The notes: generated by a model not told the origin, from the letters alone. DNA of 18,351 bases from a bacterium (GCA_021784715.1 JAJYHP010000042.1:1-18351), one strand, 5' to 3'. Shown: positions 6,789 to 14,566, counted from the first letter of the stretch. Made by a program: numbers and translations.

Positions 6789-7916
6789 CTAGTCGATTCG
6801 TTTTTGGAAGCGCGTAACCGCGAAGACAAATACTCCAAGCCCGAGGGCGGCGAGAAGCCCGATCTGCGGCCATAGATACTCGATCCCGATTCCTTTGATG
6901 ATGATGCCGCGCACGATGACCAAGAAATAGGTGAGCGGTACGAGGTACGAGAGCGCTTGCAATGGAGCGGGCATCGCGTCGACCGGAAAGATGAACCCCG
7001 AGAGTAACATGCTCGGCATTAAGAAAAACTGGATGAGTTGCGTTGCCTGGATATACGTTTTGGCGATCGTCGATACGAGAATGCCCGTTCCCAACGTCGT
7101 AAAAAAGAAAACGAGTACCGTAAAATAGAGCAAGAGCACGCTTCCGGCGACCGGAACGCCGAACCAGAGCACGGCCATTAACAAAATCGCAGTTACGTTG
7201 ATGTATCCGATCGTCATGAGGGGGAGCATTTTTCCAAGCATGAGCTCCGAGGAGCGAATCGGACTGACGACGAGTTGTTCGAGCGTCCCCAGTTCGCGTT
7301 CTCGTACGATCGTGCTCATGCTGAGGAACGTCATCGTAAACTGCATCACCAGCGCGAGCACGCCGGGGACGATAAAGACCTCTTGGCGTAGCGCCGTGTT
7401 ATACCAAGCGCGCGCGCGAACGTCGACGCCGATTGTCGGTATCGGAATGCCGCGCTTTATTGCGGCCTCGCGCTGGATACCGGCGCTGACGCTCGCGCCG
7501 ATCGCTTGGGCGACCGATAGGCTCGTGCGCGCGGCGGTTGCATCGGAGGCATCGACGGCGACCATCACTTGCGGCGTCTTCCCCCGATGGAGCAGCGATG
7601 CATAGTTCGGAGGAATGACGATGCCCGCGAGCGCTTGCCCGTCGGCGATCCGCCGCACGACGCCGCCCATGCTCCGTGCGCGATACTTCATCGAAAAATA
7701 CTGCGAGTTGGTAAACGTTTCGAGGAGTTGGCGGCTCTCCGCGCTGCGCGAGAGATCCCAGACGACCGTCGGTTGATAACGAACGTCGCTAGAAAGATAT
7801 CCGTATAGAACGACTTGAATCAACGGAAGTAACATCGTCGCGGCGACCGTGCGCTTATCGCGAAAAAATTGCGTATACTCTTTTCTCGCGATGGTCCAGG
7901 CGCGTCTCCAATTCAT
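6789..7916 (-). CDS. ABC-2 type exporter permease (YbhS/YbhR-like)
   Basis: A 375-residue protein with the ABC-2 fold used by drug and polysaccharide exporters. A cytoplasmic RKEYTQFFRDKRT helix (11-23) leads into TM1 (about 24-42). A large extracytoplasmic domain follows (about 43-180). The remaining five or six helices cluster in 181-370. The signature RERELGTLEQLVVSP (205-219) after TM2 is the coupling segment typical of YhhJ/YbhS/YbhR permeases. Known: two permease chains form the channel, exporting drugs, cations or lipids with a HlyD adaptor. It is the last gene of a four-component operon and overlaps the second ATPase by 4 bases. Only one permease gene is present, whereas the ybhGFSR layout has two, so a homodimer is implied unless another lies elsewhere. 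Confidence 0.9.
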   Translation of the reverse strand: MNWRRAWTIARKEYTQFFRDKRTVAATMLLPLIQVVLYGYLSSDVRYQPTVVWDLSRSAESRQLLETFTNSQYFSMKYRARSMGGVVRRIADGQALAGIVIPPNYASLLHRGKTPQVMVAVDASDATAARTSLSVAQAIGASVSAGIQREAAIKRGIPIPTIGVDVRARAWYNTALRQEVFIVPGVLALVMQFTMTFLSMSTIVRERELGTLEQLVVSPIRSSELMLGKMLPLMTIGYINVTAILLMAVLWFGVPVAGSVLLLYFTVLVFFFTTLGTGILVSTIAKTYIQATQLIQFFLMPSMLLSGFIFPVDAMPAPLQALSYLVPLTYFLVIVRGIIIKGIGIEYLWPQIGLLAALGLGVFVFAVTRFQKRID

Positions 7917-8833
7917 GGCGATCCCACCACGCTCGCGAAGACGTCCTCGAGCGAGGGCACGACGGGCTGTGGAGGCTGCGCGCCGAGACCGCTAGCGGCG
8001 AGCGCCGCTCCGAGCCGTTCGATATCCGCCGCGCTCGCGAGGGCGACGTGCAGCGAGGAGCCATAGAGCCCCGCGCCGCGAACGAACGGCAACGTTTCGA
8101 TCGCTTCGAGAACGCCGACGCAATCGTCGGAGAGAATTTCGACCGTCGTGCCGAGTTGCGGTAGATGCTTCAACGATTCCGGCGTTCCGCGGGCGACAAT
8201 CTTCCCGTTATAGAGCATCGCCAATTGGTTGCAATGTTCGGCTTCATCGAGATAGTGCGTGGTAACCATGACGGTCGTGCCTTCATCGGCGAGCTCGACG
8301 ATAATATCCCAAAACTCGCGCCGCGAGACGGGGTCGACGCCGGCGGTCGGCTCGTCGAGAAAGATCATCTGTGGAGCGTGAAGCAGCGTACAAGCGAGCG
8401 CGAGCCGCTTGCGGTAGCCACCCGGAAGCGCCCCGGCGAGTTGGTCGCGTCGTTCGCTCAACCCGGTGCGCTGCATCCAGGCGACGATTCGCTGCTCGCC
8501 GTCGCGTCCGCTCATGCCGTACAGCCCGGCGTAGAAGCGCAGGTGTTCGAGCACCGTGAGATCGCCCCAGAGTGTCGAGCCTTGCGACATATAGCCGATG
8601 CGTAGCTTCACGGCCTCGGGGTCGCGAGCGACGTCGATTCCCAGGACCTCAGCCTTGCCGTCACTGGGGGCCAAGACGCCGCAGAGCATGCGTATCGTCG
8701 TCGACTTTCCCGATCCGTTGGGGCCGAGGAAACCCCAGATCTCGCCGGCATGAATATCGAACGAGATCGCATCGACGGCGACGAATGAACCGAAGCGTCG
8801 CGTCAGCGACTCGGCGCGAACGCTCGTCGTCAT
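7913..8833 (-). CDS. ABC exporter ATPase, second of a split YbhF-like pair
   Basis: A 306-residue single ATPase domain with a C-terminal ACT-like/DUF4162 regulatory tail (about 215-306). Motifs: Walker A GPNGSGKST (37-45), Q-loop YMSQ (81-84), Walker B MIFLDEP with Glu161, D-loop following GVDP, and H-loop TTHYLDEA with His193 intact. The signature is LPGGY (136-140) instead of LSGGQ: the conserved Ser is replaced by Pro, which should weaken contact with the partner's ATP. Known: in E. coli YbhF two such domains are fused in one chain, and as I recall its second half also has a deviating signature. Here it is a separate gene, overlapping both the permease and the first ATPase gene by 4 bases, so co-translation is expected. 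Role: powers the ABC-2 permease from the cytoplasmic face. Confidence 0.9.
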   Translation of the reverse strand: MTTSVRAESLTRRFGSFVAVDAISFDIHAGEIWGFLGPNGSGKSTTIRMLCGVLAPSDGKAEVLGIDVARDPEAVKLRIGYMSQGSTLWGDLTVLEHLRFYAGLYGMSGRDGEQRIVAWMQRTGLSERRDQLAGALPGGYRKRLALACTLLHAPQMIFLDEPTAGVDPVSRREFWDIIVELADEGTTVMVTTHYLDEAEHCNQLAMLYNGKIVARGTPESLKHLPQLGTTVEILSDDCVGVLEAIETLPFVRGAGLYGSSLHVALASAADIERLGAALAASGLGAQPPQPVVPSLEDVFASVVGSP

Positions 8834-9750
8834 GACGCGCTCAACTTCGCGACGAATGCGTCCTCGAGCGATGGCGGGACGCTGCGGAAATCGGCGTCCT
8901 CGATACCGACCGCTTGCAGGCGACGCCGAAAATCCGGAATACTCGCTTCAGCCGAGTCGACGAGGACATGCAGGACGTCGCCGAACATCTCGACGCTTCG
9001 GACCGAAGATATTCCGTGTAACGCTCGCCGTGCGTCGCGGTAGCGAGAGCACCGAACCTCAACGACCTCGCCGTGCAGGGCCGCTTTGAGTTCGGCAGGG
9101 GTGCCGATGCTGACGATTCTTCCTTCGGTCATAAAAGCGACGCGCGTCGCTCGTTCGGCTTCGTCCATATACGGCGTGCTCACGAAAATCGTCGTTCTCG
9201 AGCGATTGATGCCGTAGAGCAGTCGCCAAAATTCGCGGCGCGAGACGGGGTCGACGCCCGCTGTCGGTTCGTCGAGCAGGATCGTGCTCGGACGATGGAT
9301 CAGCGTGCAAGCCAACGCGAGCTTCTGTTTCATTCCGCCGGAGAGCGCTTCTGCAAGGCGCTCGGCAAAATCGCCAAGTGAAAAATCGGCGAGCAGGGAT
9401 CGCGCGCGTGCTTCAAACTCGGAGCGAGGTATCCCGAAGATCGCCCCGTAGAAGCGGAGGTTCTCGATAACCGAGAGATCGGGATAGAGACTGAAACGTT
9501 GCGGCATATACCCGATCGCGCTCTGCACCCGCTCCGTCTGGGAGATGACGTCGATCCCGTCGACGAGCGCTCCGCCTTCGTCTGCTGCGAGCGCGCCGCA
9601 GAGCAGCCGCATCAACGTCGTTTTCCCCGCTCCGTCGGGGCCGACCAAGGCGAATATTTCACCACTCGCTACCTCGAGCGAGAGCCGATCGACGGCGGTG
9701 GTCGCGGCGAAGCGGCGCGTCAGCCCCGTTAACTGCAACGCAACGCGCAT
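8830..9750 (-). CDS. ABC exporter ATPase, first of a split YbhF-like pair
   Basis: A 306-residue protein with the same domain plan and collinear with its neighbour. Walker A GPDGAGKTT (37-45), Q-loop YMPQ (81-84), canonical signature LSGGM (136-140), Walker B TILLDEP with Glu161. The H-loop reads STPYMDEA: the switch histidine is Pro193. The GPDGAGKTT variant and the non-His switch are also what I remember of the first half of E. coli YbhF, which supports descent from a fused or paired ancestor. Inference: this chain and the following gene product form an obligate heterodimer in which each supplies the motif the other lacks. It starts 3 bases after the adaptor gene ends and overlaps the next gene by 4 bases. 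Confidence 0.9.
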   Translation of the reverse strand: MRVALQLTGLTRRFAATTAVDRLSLEVASGEIFALVGPDGAGKTTLMRLLCGALAADEGGALVDGIDVISQTERVQSAIGYMPQRFSLYPDLSVIENLRFYGAIFGIPRSEFEARARSLLADFSLGDFAERLAEALSGGMKQKLALACTLIHRPSTILLDEPTAGVDPVSRREFWRLLYGINRSRTTIFVSTPYMDEAERATRVAFMTEGRIVSIGTPAELKAALHGEVVEVRCSRYRDARRALHGISSVRSVEMFGDVLHVLVDSAEASIPDFRRRLQAVGIEDADFRSVPPSLEDAFVAKLSAS

Positions 9751-9753
9751 CGA

Positions 9754-10968
9754 TCATCCACCAATCACCGCATCGGCGGGGAGGCCGGGTTTGAGCGTCT
9801 CGGTAGGGTCGTTAAATTGAATCTTGATGCGGAAGACGAGGTAGTCGATACGTTCGGATTTCGTTTGCACGTTCTCCGGCGTGAACTCGGCATTGGTGGC
9901 GATCTCGCTCACCGTGCCGTGAAAAATCTTTCCCGGCATCCCGTCGACGGTCGCTTCTGCGGCCATGCCCGCTTTGATGTGCGGGAGATCGCTCTCGCTG
10001 ACGTACACGTAGAGGTAGGGATGCGTGAGGTCGCCGACGGTCAAGACGGCGGCACCGGGCTCGATAAGATCTCCGACTTCGAAGTTGTGGGAGAGCACCA
10101 CGCCGTCGAAGGGCGCGACGAGTTCGGTTTCGCGAACTTGGTCCGCGGCGATACCGACCTGTGCCGATGCCTGCGCGACCTGCGCCTCCGCATCGGCGAG
10201 CTGTGCTGCACGTTGACGTACGAGTTCGCGTTGCGCGCGCGCGGTTCGATAGGAGGCCAAGGCCTGCCCCTGTTGCGAACGCGACGCGACGACACTGAAA
10301 CGCCGGATCTGCACCGTGCGGAGATCGGCGCGCGCGAGGGCGACGGCATCTTGCCGAGCTCGCAGTCGTGCCGACGCGCTCGCGTAGCTGTCGCGAGCAT
10401 CGTCGAGGACTTGCTTGGCGATATCGCCGGTACGGACGAGATTTTGGTCGCGCTCGTAATCGAGATGCGTCCTGGCGTACGTCGCACGCGCGGCGACGAG
10501 TTGTGCCTCCGCCTGGTCGAGCGCGAGCGAGGTCGCCCGACGTTCGATGCCAAGCGTCTCGCTCGCCGTGCCGAGATTCGAACGCGCGATTGCTACGCCC
10601 TCACCCGCCTGGGCGAGCGTCGCCGTGTAGGTCGCTTTCTGGAGCCGGTAGGCCGCGCGCGCGGCGGCGACCTGCGCCGTCGCGGCGCGAAGTTGCGCTC
10701 GCGCTTGGCGTAGGCGCAGCGTGGGATCGAGACGCTCCAGCACGGCGAGGACCTCGCCCTTGCGCACCGATTCGCCGTCGTGAACGCGCAATTGGACGAG
10801 CCGCCCTTCGACCTTCGATGCGACGTCGCTCTGGGTGACCTCGATCGTTCCCGATGCGGCGATGCCGCCGGGGCCATGTCCGCGCAAGAAGAGCAGTGCG
10901 CCGATTGCGAGCGCGACGACCGCTGCCGCGACGATCGTGGCTCGGCGGTGCGTGCGGAAATAGGCCAT
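9754..10968 (-). CDS. HlyD/YbhG-family periplasmic adaptor of the exporter
   Basis: A 404-residue membrane fusion protein. One N-terminal membrane helix (about 10-28), a first half-lipoyl segment (GRLVQLRVHDGESVRKGEVL, 55-74), then a very long Ala/Arg/Gln-rich coiled-coil hairpin (about 80-275), the second lipoyl half (VAPFDGVVLSHNFEVGDLI) and a beta-barrel domain ending KPGLPADAVIGG. Known: such adaptors link an inner-membrane pump to an outer-membrane or envelope channel. The frame stays open far upstream, but I start at ATG 10968 (MAYFRTHRR) because everything before it lacks family character and is coded by another gene in a different frame. The ATG falls 2 bases after the stop of the small upstream gene, so translation is probably coupled. 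No TolC-like gene is in the window. Confidence 0.9.
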   Translation of the reverse strand: MAYFRTHRRATIVAAAVVALAIGALLFLRGHGPGGIAASGTIEVTQSDVASKVEGRLVQLRVHDGESVRKGEVLAVLERLDPTLRLRQARAQLRAATAQVAAARAAYRLQKATYTATLAQAGEGVAIARSNLGTASETLGIERRATSLALDQAEAQLVAARATYARTHLDYERDQNLVRTGDIAKQVLDDARDSYASASARLRARQDAVALARADLRTVQIRRFSVVASRSQQGQALASYRTARAQRELVRQRAAQLADAEAQVAQASAQVGIAADQVRETELVAPFDGVVLSHNFEVGDLIEPGAAVLTVGDLTHPYLYVYVSESDLPHIKAGMAAEATVDGMPGKIFHGTVSEIATNAEFTPENVQTKSERIDYLVFRIKIQFNDPTETLKPGLPADAVIGG

Positions 10969-10970
10969 CG

Positions 10971-11177
10971 CTATCGGCCTGCAAAGAGCCAGATAAGCAG
11001 CGGCACCGAGACGAGCATCGCGAAAATTTGCGCTGCGACGATCCACGGCTGGTCGAGCGGGTCGCGCTCGGGGTGCGAGAGGATGCTGCCGAAGCCGCGG
11101 CCGGAGCGTTCGCGCAGCAGCGATGCGTGGACGATCTCGCGCGCACGTTCGAGTGGGTCGCACTGGGTTTGCCTCAT
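10971..11177 (-). CDS. Small one-pass membrane protein heading the exporter operon
   Basis: A 68-residue protein of unknown family. It starts at ATG 11177, with a perfect AGGAGG 6 nt upstream, the best ribosome site in the window. Residues 1-44 are polar and charged (MRQTQCDPLERAREIVHASL, then an Arg/Gly stretch and SHPERDPLDQP). Residues 45-65 form one strongly hydrophobic helix (WIVAAQIFAMLVSVPLLIWLF), followed by AGR. By the positive-inside rule the N-terminus is probably cytoplasmic. The stop is 2 bases from the adaptor ATG, so it is the first gene of the exporter operon. Inference: an accessory or regulatory subunit of the pump. I do not recognise relatives. It is too short for many annotation pipelines, but the ribosome site and coupling support a real gene. 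Confidence 0.7.
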   Translation of the reverse strand: MRQTQCDPLERAREIVHASLLRERSGRGFGSILSHPERDPLDQPWIVAAQIFAMLVSVPLLIWLFAGR

Positions 11178-11183
11178 GGCGGG

Positions 11184-11189
11184 CCTCCT
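11184..11189 (-). promoter_or_regulatory. Strong Shine-Dalgarno fixing the small-protein start
   Basis: AGGAGG on the minus strand, 6 nt before ATG 11177. It decides the start of the 68-residue gene and shows that the open frame continuing upstream is not used. Confidence 0.8.
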
Positions 11190-11200
11190 GCTCGACGAGC
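11190..11200. repeat. Inverted repeat in the divergent promoter gap (possible operator)
   Basis: GCTCGACGAGC is an 11-base perfect inverted repeat with one central base, located between the exporter operon and the divergent alkyltransferase-like gene. It abuts the Shine-Dalgarno site of the minus operon and overlaps the candidate -10 box, a position suitable for a repressor. No regulator gene is adjacent. Confidence 0.3.
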
Positions 11201-11225
11201 ATAGGACGGCACGGTGAAGGAGCAA
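11198..11225 (-). promoter_or_regulatory. Candidate promoter of the exporter operon
   Basis: On the minus strand TTGCTC (11225-11220) and TATGCT (11203-11198) are separated by 16 bases, a fair sigma70-type match. Transcription would start near 11191, giving a very short leader that just includes the AGGAGG site. The -35 overlaps the ribosome-site region of the divergent gene, so the two directions may interfere. Confidence 0.35.
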
Positions 11226-11235
11226 AGAAGGCTGC

Positions 11236-11730
11236 ATGAAGAGCGAGATACCGTTGTCGGGGCTGCTTTTGCCGACGCCGTTCGGTCGTTCGCTGCTGGT
11301 GGAATTCGACCGCGAACGGATAGTACGGAGCGATTTCGTCCTTCGCCCGAAGATCGTCGCGCGAGCGTCGAATGCGTTCGGTCGCGAGATCGAGCGACAG
11401 GTCGCCGCGTATTTTGCGCGTCGTTTGGAGCGTTTCGATCTCCCGCTCGCCCTCGACGGCTCGCCCTTCATACGCCGCGCGTGGGAGTTCGTCGCGAGCA
11501 CCGCCTTCGGCGATCGGCTGAGTTACGGCGAGGTCGCCCGTCTGCTCGGCGCTCCGCGTTCTCACCGCGCCGTCGCGTCCGCGATGGCGCGGGCGCCGCT
11601 CGCACTCTTCGTGCCCGCCCATCGCATTCTCGGCGCGGATGGGCGGGTGAAAGGCGCGAGCCCGCGTTCGCTGCGGGCTCGGCTTCTCGCTTTCGAAAGT
11701 CGCGGTCTCCTGGGGGAACGAACGCAGTAA
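11236..11730 (+). CDS. Alkyltransferase-like protein (Ogt fold, catalytic Cys replaced by Ala)
   Basis: A 164-residue protein with the two-domain architecture of O6-methylguanine-DNA methyltransferases: a divergent N-terminal RNase H-like part (1-70) and the DNA-binding domain (72-155). The latter keeps the expected [17 protein letters not shown] segment with Tyr97 and the arginine finger Arg111 in SHRAVASAM. The active-site motif is VPAHRIL (126-132) where repair enzymes have PCHRV, so Ala128 stands at the methyl-accepting cysteine. Known: ATL proteins lack this Cys (Trp in E. coli and S. pombe, Ala in Thermus thermophilus); they bind O6-alkylguanine and hand it to nucleotide excision repair. 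So this protein should sense, not reverse, alkylation damage. The Asn hinge before the motif is also missing (MARAPLALF). AGAAGG lies 4 nt before the ATG. The symporter gene starts 18 nt later. Confidence 0.85.
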   Translation: MKSEIPLSGLLLPTPFGRSLLVEFDRERIVRSDFVLRPKIVARASNAFGREIERQVAAYFARRLERFDLPLALDGSPFIRRAWEFVASTAFGDRLSYGEVARLLGAPRSHRAVASAMARAPLALFVPAHRILGADGRVKGASPRSLRARLLAFESRGLLGERTQ

Positions 11731-11748
11731 GCGCGTACCCTGCCGCCC

Positions 11749-13566
11749 ATGCATCTCACCGCACTCGATTGGTGGATCGTCGTGCTCTCGTTGGGGATTA
11801 CGTTCGTTCCCGCTATCGTTCTCGCCCGGCGCGCCGGGCGCAACACCAGCGAGTTCTTTGCCGCGGGGCGGCAAGCGCCGTGGTGGCTGATCGGCATCTC
11901 GCTCGTCGCGACGACCTTTTCTACCGACACGCCCAATTTGGTAACGAATATCGTGCGCGAGGGTGGCGTCGCCGGGAACTGGGTGTGGTGGTCGTTCTTG
12001 CTCACCGGCCTCGCGACGGTCTTTTTTTATGCGCGGCTTTGGCGCCGCAGCGGCGTGCTCACCGATCTGGAATTCTACGAAATGCGCTATTCGGGTGCCG
12101 GCGCTCGCGCGGTGCGCGGATTTCGAGCGGTCTATCTCGGCTTGCTCTTCAATTGGTTTATTATCGCGACGGTCAACCTCGCGCTCACGAAAATTTGCGG
12201 AATCCTTTTCGGATGGACGAACGTCGAGACGCTCGCCATCGCCGTCGTCGTTCCGATCGTGTTTGCGGCGACGGCGGGGCTTTGGGGCGTGATGGTGACC
12301 GATACGATTCAGTTTCTCATCACGATGAGTTCGGCGATTGCCGCGGCGTACTTCGCCCTACGCGCGCCGCACGTCGGCGGGCTCGCCGGGCTCTTTTCGC
12401 AGATCCGCGCCGTCCATCCGCACTGGCTCTCGTTCTTTCCCAACTTCAACAACTGGCCGACGGCGCTGGCAATCTTCGTCATTCCACTCACCGTGCAATG
12501 GTGGTCGGTCTGGTATCCGGGTGCGGAGCCGGGCGGGGGGAGTTACGTCGCGCAGCGCATGCTCGCGGCGCGCAGCGAACGCGATGCGATGGGCGGCACC
12601 CTCGCATTTCAAGCGATGCATTACGCGCTGCGGCCGTGGCCCTGGATTATCGTCGCGCTCGCTTCGACGATCGTCTATCCCACCGTTCACGATATCGCGC
12701 TGCGTTTTCCGCACGTGCAACCGGCACTGCTGGGGAACGACATCGCGTATCCGGCGATGCTCGTTTTTCTTCCGGCGGGCTTCGCCGGTTTTATGGTCGC
12801 CGGCATTTTCGCCGCCTATCGTTCCACCATCGAAACGCATCTCAATTGGGGCACGTCGTATCTCGTGCACGATCTTTATCGACGTTTTATGGCGCCGGGG
12901 CGAGAGGAACGGCACTACGTGGTCGCAGGGCGACTCGTCACCATTCTCATCGCGCTCGGCGGCGTCGGGGTGACGTTCTTGCTCGGAACCGCACGGCAGG
13001 GCTTCGATCTTCTGCTCTCCATCGGTGCGGGGACCGGGCTGCTCTATCTCCTGCGCTGGTTTTGGTGGCGCATCGATGCGGCGAGTGAGATCGCCGCAAT
13101 GGCGGTCTCATTTCTCATCGCGATTGCGTTTTTTATCGCCGGTAAATTCGGGCACGCGGTCGATCCGACAACCTCGCTGCTCATCGGCGTCGGCGTCACC
13201 ACCGTTGCGTGGCTCGGCATCACGCTGCTCTTTCCGCCGAAGGACGAGCGCGTGCTCGTCGAGTTCTACCGGCGCGTTCACCCGCCGGGCCCGGGCTGGA
13301 AGTATCTCCGCGAACGCTACGGGCTCCCCAAATCGCAGGATTCGCCTGCCGCCGCGCTCGCGGGTTGGGTGCTCGGGCTCGCCGCAATCTACGGCGTGCT
13401 CTTCGCTACCGGTGCGTGGTTGCAGGGCGCTTGGTTGCCGGCCTGGGTGTGGAGCGCGGTAACCCTCGTCGCGACGCTGGGGCTCGTACTCGTCATTCGT
13501 CGGCTCTGGGAGGGAGACGAAGGCGCTGCCGAGACCGAACGCCAACCTTCAGCGCGCGAATCCTAA
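11749..13566 (+). CDS. Sodium:solute symporter (SSS family)
   Basis: A 605-residue transporter with about 13-14 hydrophobic helices and the LeuT-type SSS plan. TM1-2 contain AGRNTSEFFAAGRQAPWW and ATTFSTDTPN, matching the GR..P.W...S..AT..S pattern of the family. TM8 has FAAYRSTIETHLNWGTSYL (about 350-370), the segment whose Ser/Thr side chains complete the Na2 site; the common second Ser is replaced by an Ile-Glu-Thr-His run. A cytoplasmic linker (about 505-540, DERVLVEFYRRVHPPGPGW) precedes the last helices. The substrate cannot be deduced; sugars, sialic acid, acids and amino acids are all known for the family. No ribosome site stands out before ATG 11749. It is flanked by the alkyltransferase-like gene and the sugar ABC importer on the same strand. 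Confidence 0.9.
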   Translation: MHLTALDWWIVVLSLGITFVPAIVLARRAGRNTSEFFAAGRQAPWWLIGISLVATTFSTDTPNLVTNIVREGGVAGNWVWWSFLLTGLATVFFYARLWRRSGVLTDLEFYEMRYSGAGARAVRGFRAVYLGLLFNWFIIATVNLALTKICGILFGWTNVETLAIAVVVPIVFAATAGLWGVMVTDTIQFLITMSSAIAAAYFALRAPHVGGLAGLFSQIRAVHPHWLSFFPNFNNWPTALAIFVIPLTVQWWSVWYPGAEPGGGSYVAQRMLAARSERDAMGGTLAFQAMHYALRPWPWIIVALASTIVYPTVHDIALRFPHVQPALLGNDIAYPAMLVFLPAGFAGFMVAGIFAAYRSTIETHLNWGTSYLVHDLYRRFMAPGREERHYVVAGRLVTILIALGGVGVTFLLGTARQGFDLLLSIGAGTGLLYLLRWFWWRIDAASEIAAMAVSFLIAIAFFIAGKFGHAVDPTTSLLIGVGVTTVAWLGITLLFPPKDERVLVEFYRRVHPPGPGWKYLRERYGLPKSQDSPAAALAGWVLGLAAIYGVLFATGAWLQGAWLPAWVWSAVTLVATLGLVLVIRRLWEGDEGAAETERQPSARES

Positions 13567-13603
13567 GGCTCGTTCGCTGTTGCGTGATACGAAAGGGGAC
13601 CCC

Positions 13604-14563
13604 GTGAAAATTGTTCGTCGCTTGGCTATCGTGGCGGTGCTTGCGCTGGTCGCATGCTCCTCCCATGGCGCTTCGAAATCCGGCGCCGCCTCGGGAGGGA
13701 GCGCGACGAGCGCGCCGACCAAGACGATCGGCGTCTCCATTCAGAATCGCGAAGCGCAGTTCTATCAAGAGATGGAAGCCGGCATGCGCGCCGAGGCGAA
13801 GAAATACGGCTACGCGCTCAACGTCGTCGACGCCAATCGCGATAACGCGCGGCAGCAGTCGCAGGTGGAAGATTTCATTTCCAAGCACGTGAACGCGATC
13901 GTCCTGACACCCTACGATTCCAAGGCGATCGGCAGCGCGATCGTGGAAGCGAATCGAGCGAAGATTCCGGTCTTCACCGCCGATATCGCGAGCACGAGCA
14001 AACAGGGCGTCGTCGTCGCACATATCGCCAGCGATAACGTCGAAGGCGGCATGGAGGCCGGCAAGCTGATCTGCAAGGCGATCGGCGGAACCGGCGAGGT
14101 TGCCATTGTCGACGAGCCCGAGGTGACGAGCGTTCAAGATCGCGTTCGTGGCTTCAAAGAATATCTCGCCGCATCGTGTCCGAAAGCCAAAATCGTTGCC
14201 GACGTCGATTCCGGCGGGCAACGCGATAAAGCCGCGAACGATGTCGGCGATATTCTTCAGAGCCACCCGCACCTGCGCGGGATTTTCGGCATCAACGACG
14301 ATTCGGCACTCGGCGCGCTCACGGCGGTGCGCGCCGCCGGCATGGCCGGCAAGGTCGCTATCGTCGGCTTCGACGCGACGCCCGAGGCGCGTACCGCGAT
14401 CGCGAAGGGCGAGATGTACGGCGACGTCGTGCAGCACCCCGACCAAATCGGGAAAATGGTGATCGATACCCTGCACGATTATTTCGCCGGCAAGATTCCT
14501 CCGAAAGTGGTGAAGGTGCCCGTGGGAACCTACACCGCCGCCGACGCGAAGAAGGCGCCCTAA
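13604..14563 (+). CDS. rbsB: Sugar-binding lipoprotein of ribose-type ABC importer
   Basis: A 319-residue periplasmic-binding protein. I start at GTG 13604 (GAAAGGGGA 4-7 nt before it) rather than the TTG eight codons upstream. The signal peptide (M)KIVRRLAIVAVLALVAC ends in a lipobox LVAC with Cys18, so it should be a lipid-anchored receptor. The mature part has the type I fold of the RbsB/LacI-like family: TIGVSIQNREAQFYQEMEAG, NAIVLTPYDSKAIGSAI, VFTADIAS, GIFGINDDSALGAL, IVGFDATPEA and the C-terminal DVVQHPDQIGKM. Known: binds ribose, galactose, xylose or other pentoses and hexoses or inositol. The gene symbol reflects the family, not the proven sugar. The gene follows the symporter by 37 bases and precedes the ATPase gene. 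Confidence 0.85.
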   Translation: MKIVRRLAIVAVLALVACSSHGASKSGAASGGSATSAPTKTIGVSIQNREAQFYQEMEAGMRAEAKKYGYALNVVDANRDNARQQSQVEDFISKHVNAIVLTPYDSKAIGSAIVEANRAKIPVFTADIASTSKQGVVVAHIASDNVEGGMEAGKLICKAIGGTGEVAIVDEPEVTSVQDRVRGFKEYLAASCPKAKIVADVDSGGQRDKAANDVGDILQSHPHLRGIFGINDDSALGALTAVRAAGMAGKVAIVGFDATPEARTAIAKGEMYGDVVQHPDQIGKMVIDTLHDYFAGKIPPKVVKVPVGTYTAADAKKAP

Positions 14564-14566
14564 GTC

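Noticed and set aside
9817..10713. A 298-codon plus-strand frame inside the adaptor gene
   Set aside because: Antisense shadow of the coiled-coil coding region; no ribosome site or family resemblance.
10969..11874. An open frame extending the HlyD adaptor by about 300 residues at its N-terminus
   Set aside because: The extension is Arg/Pro/Glu-rich without family character, overlaps the small membrane protein in another frame and the alkyltransferase-like gene on the other strand; the adaptor's membrane helix begins right after ATG 10968.
11214..13088. A 624-codon plus-strand frame over the symporter region
   Set aside because: Arg-rich, low-hydrophobicity translation typical of a shifted frame of a high-GC membrane protein gene; the symporter and alkyltransferase-like frames explain the region.
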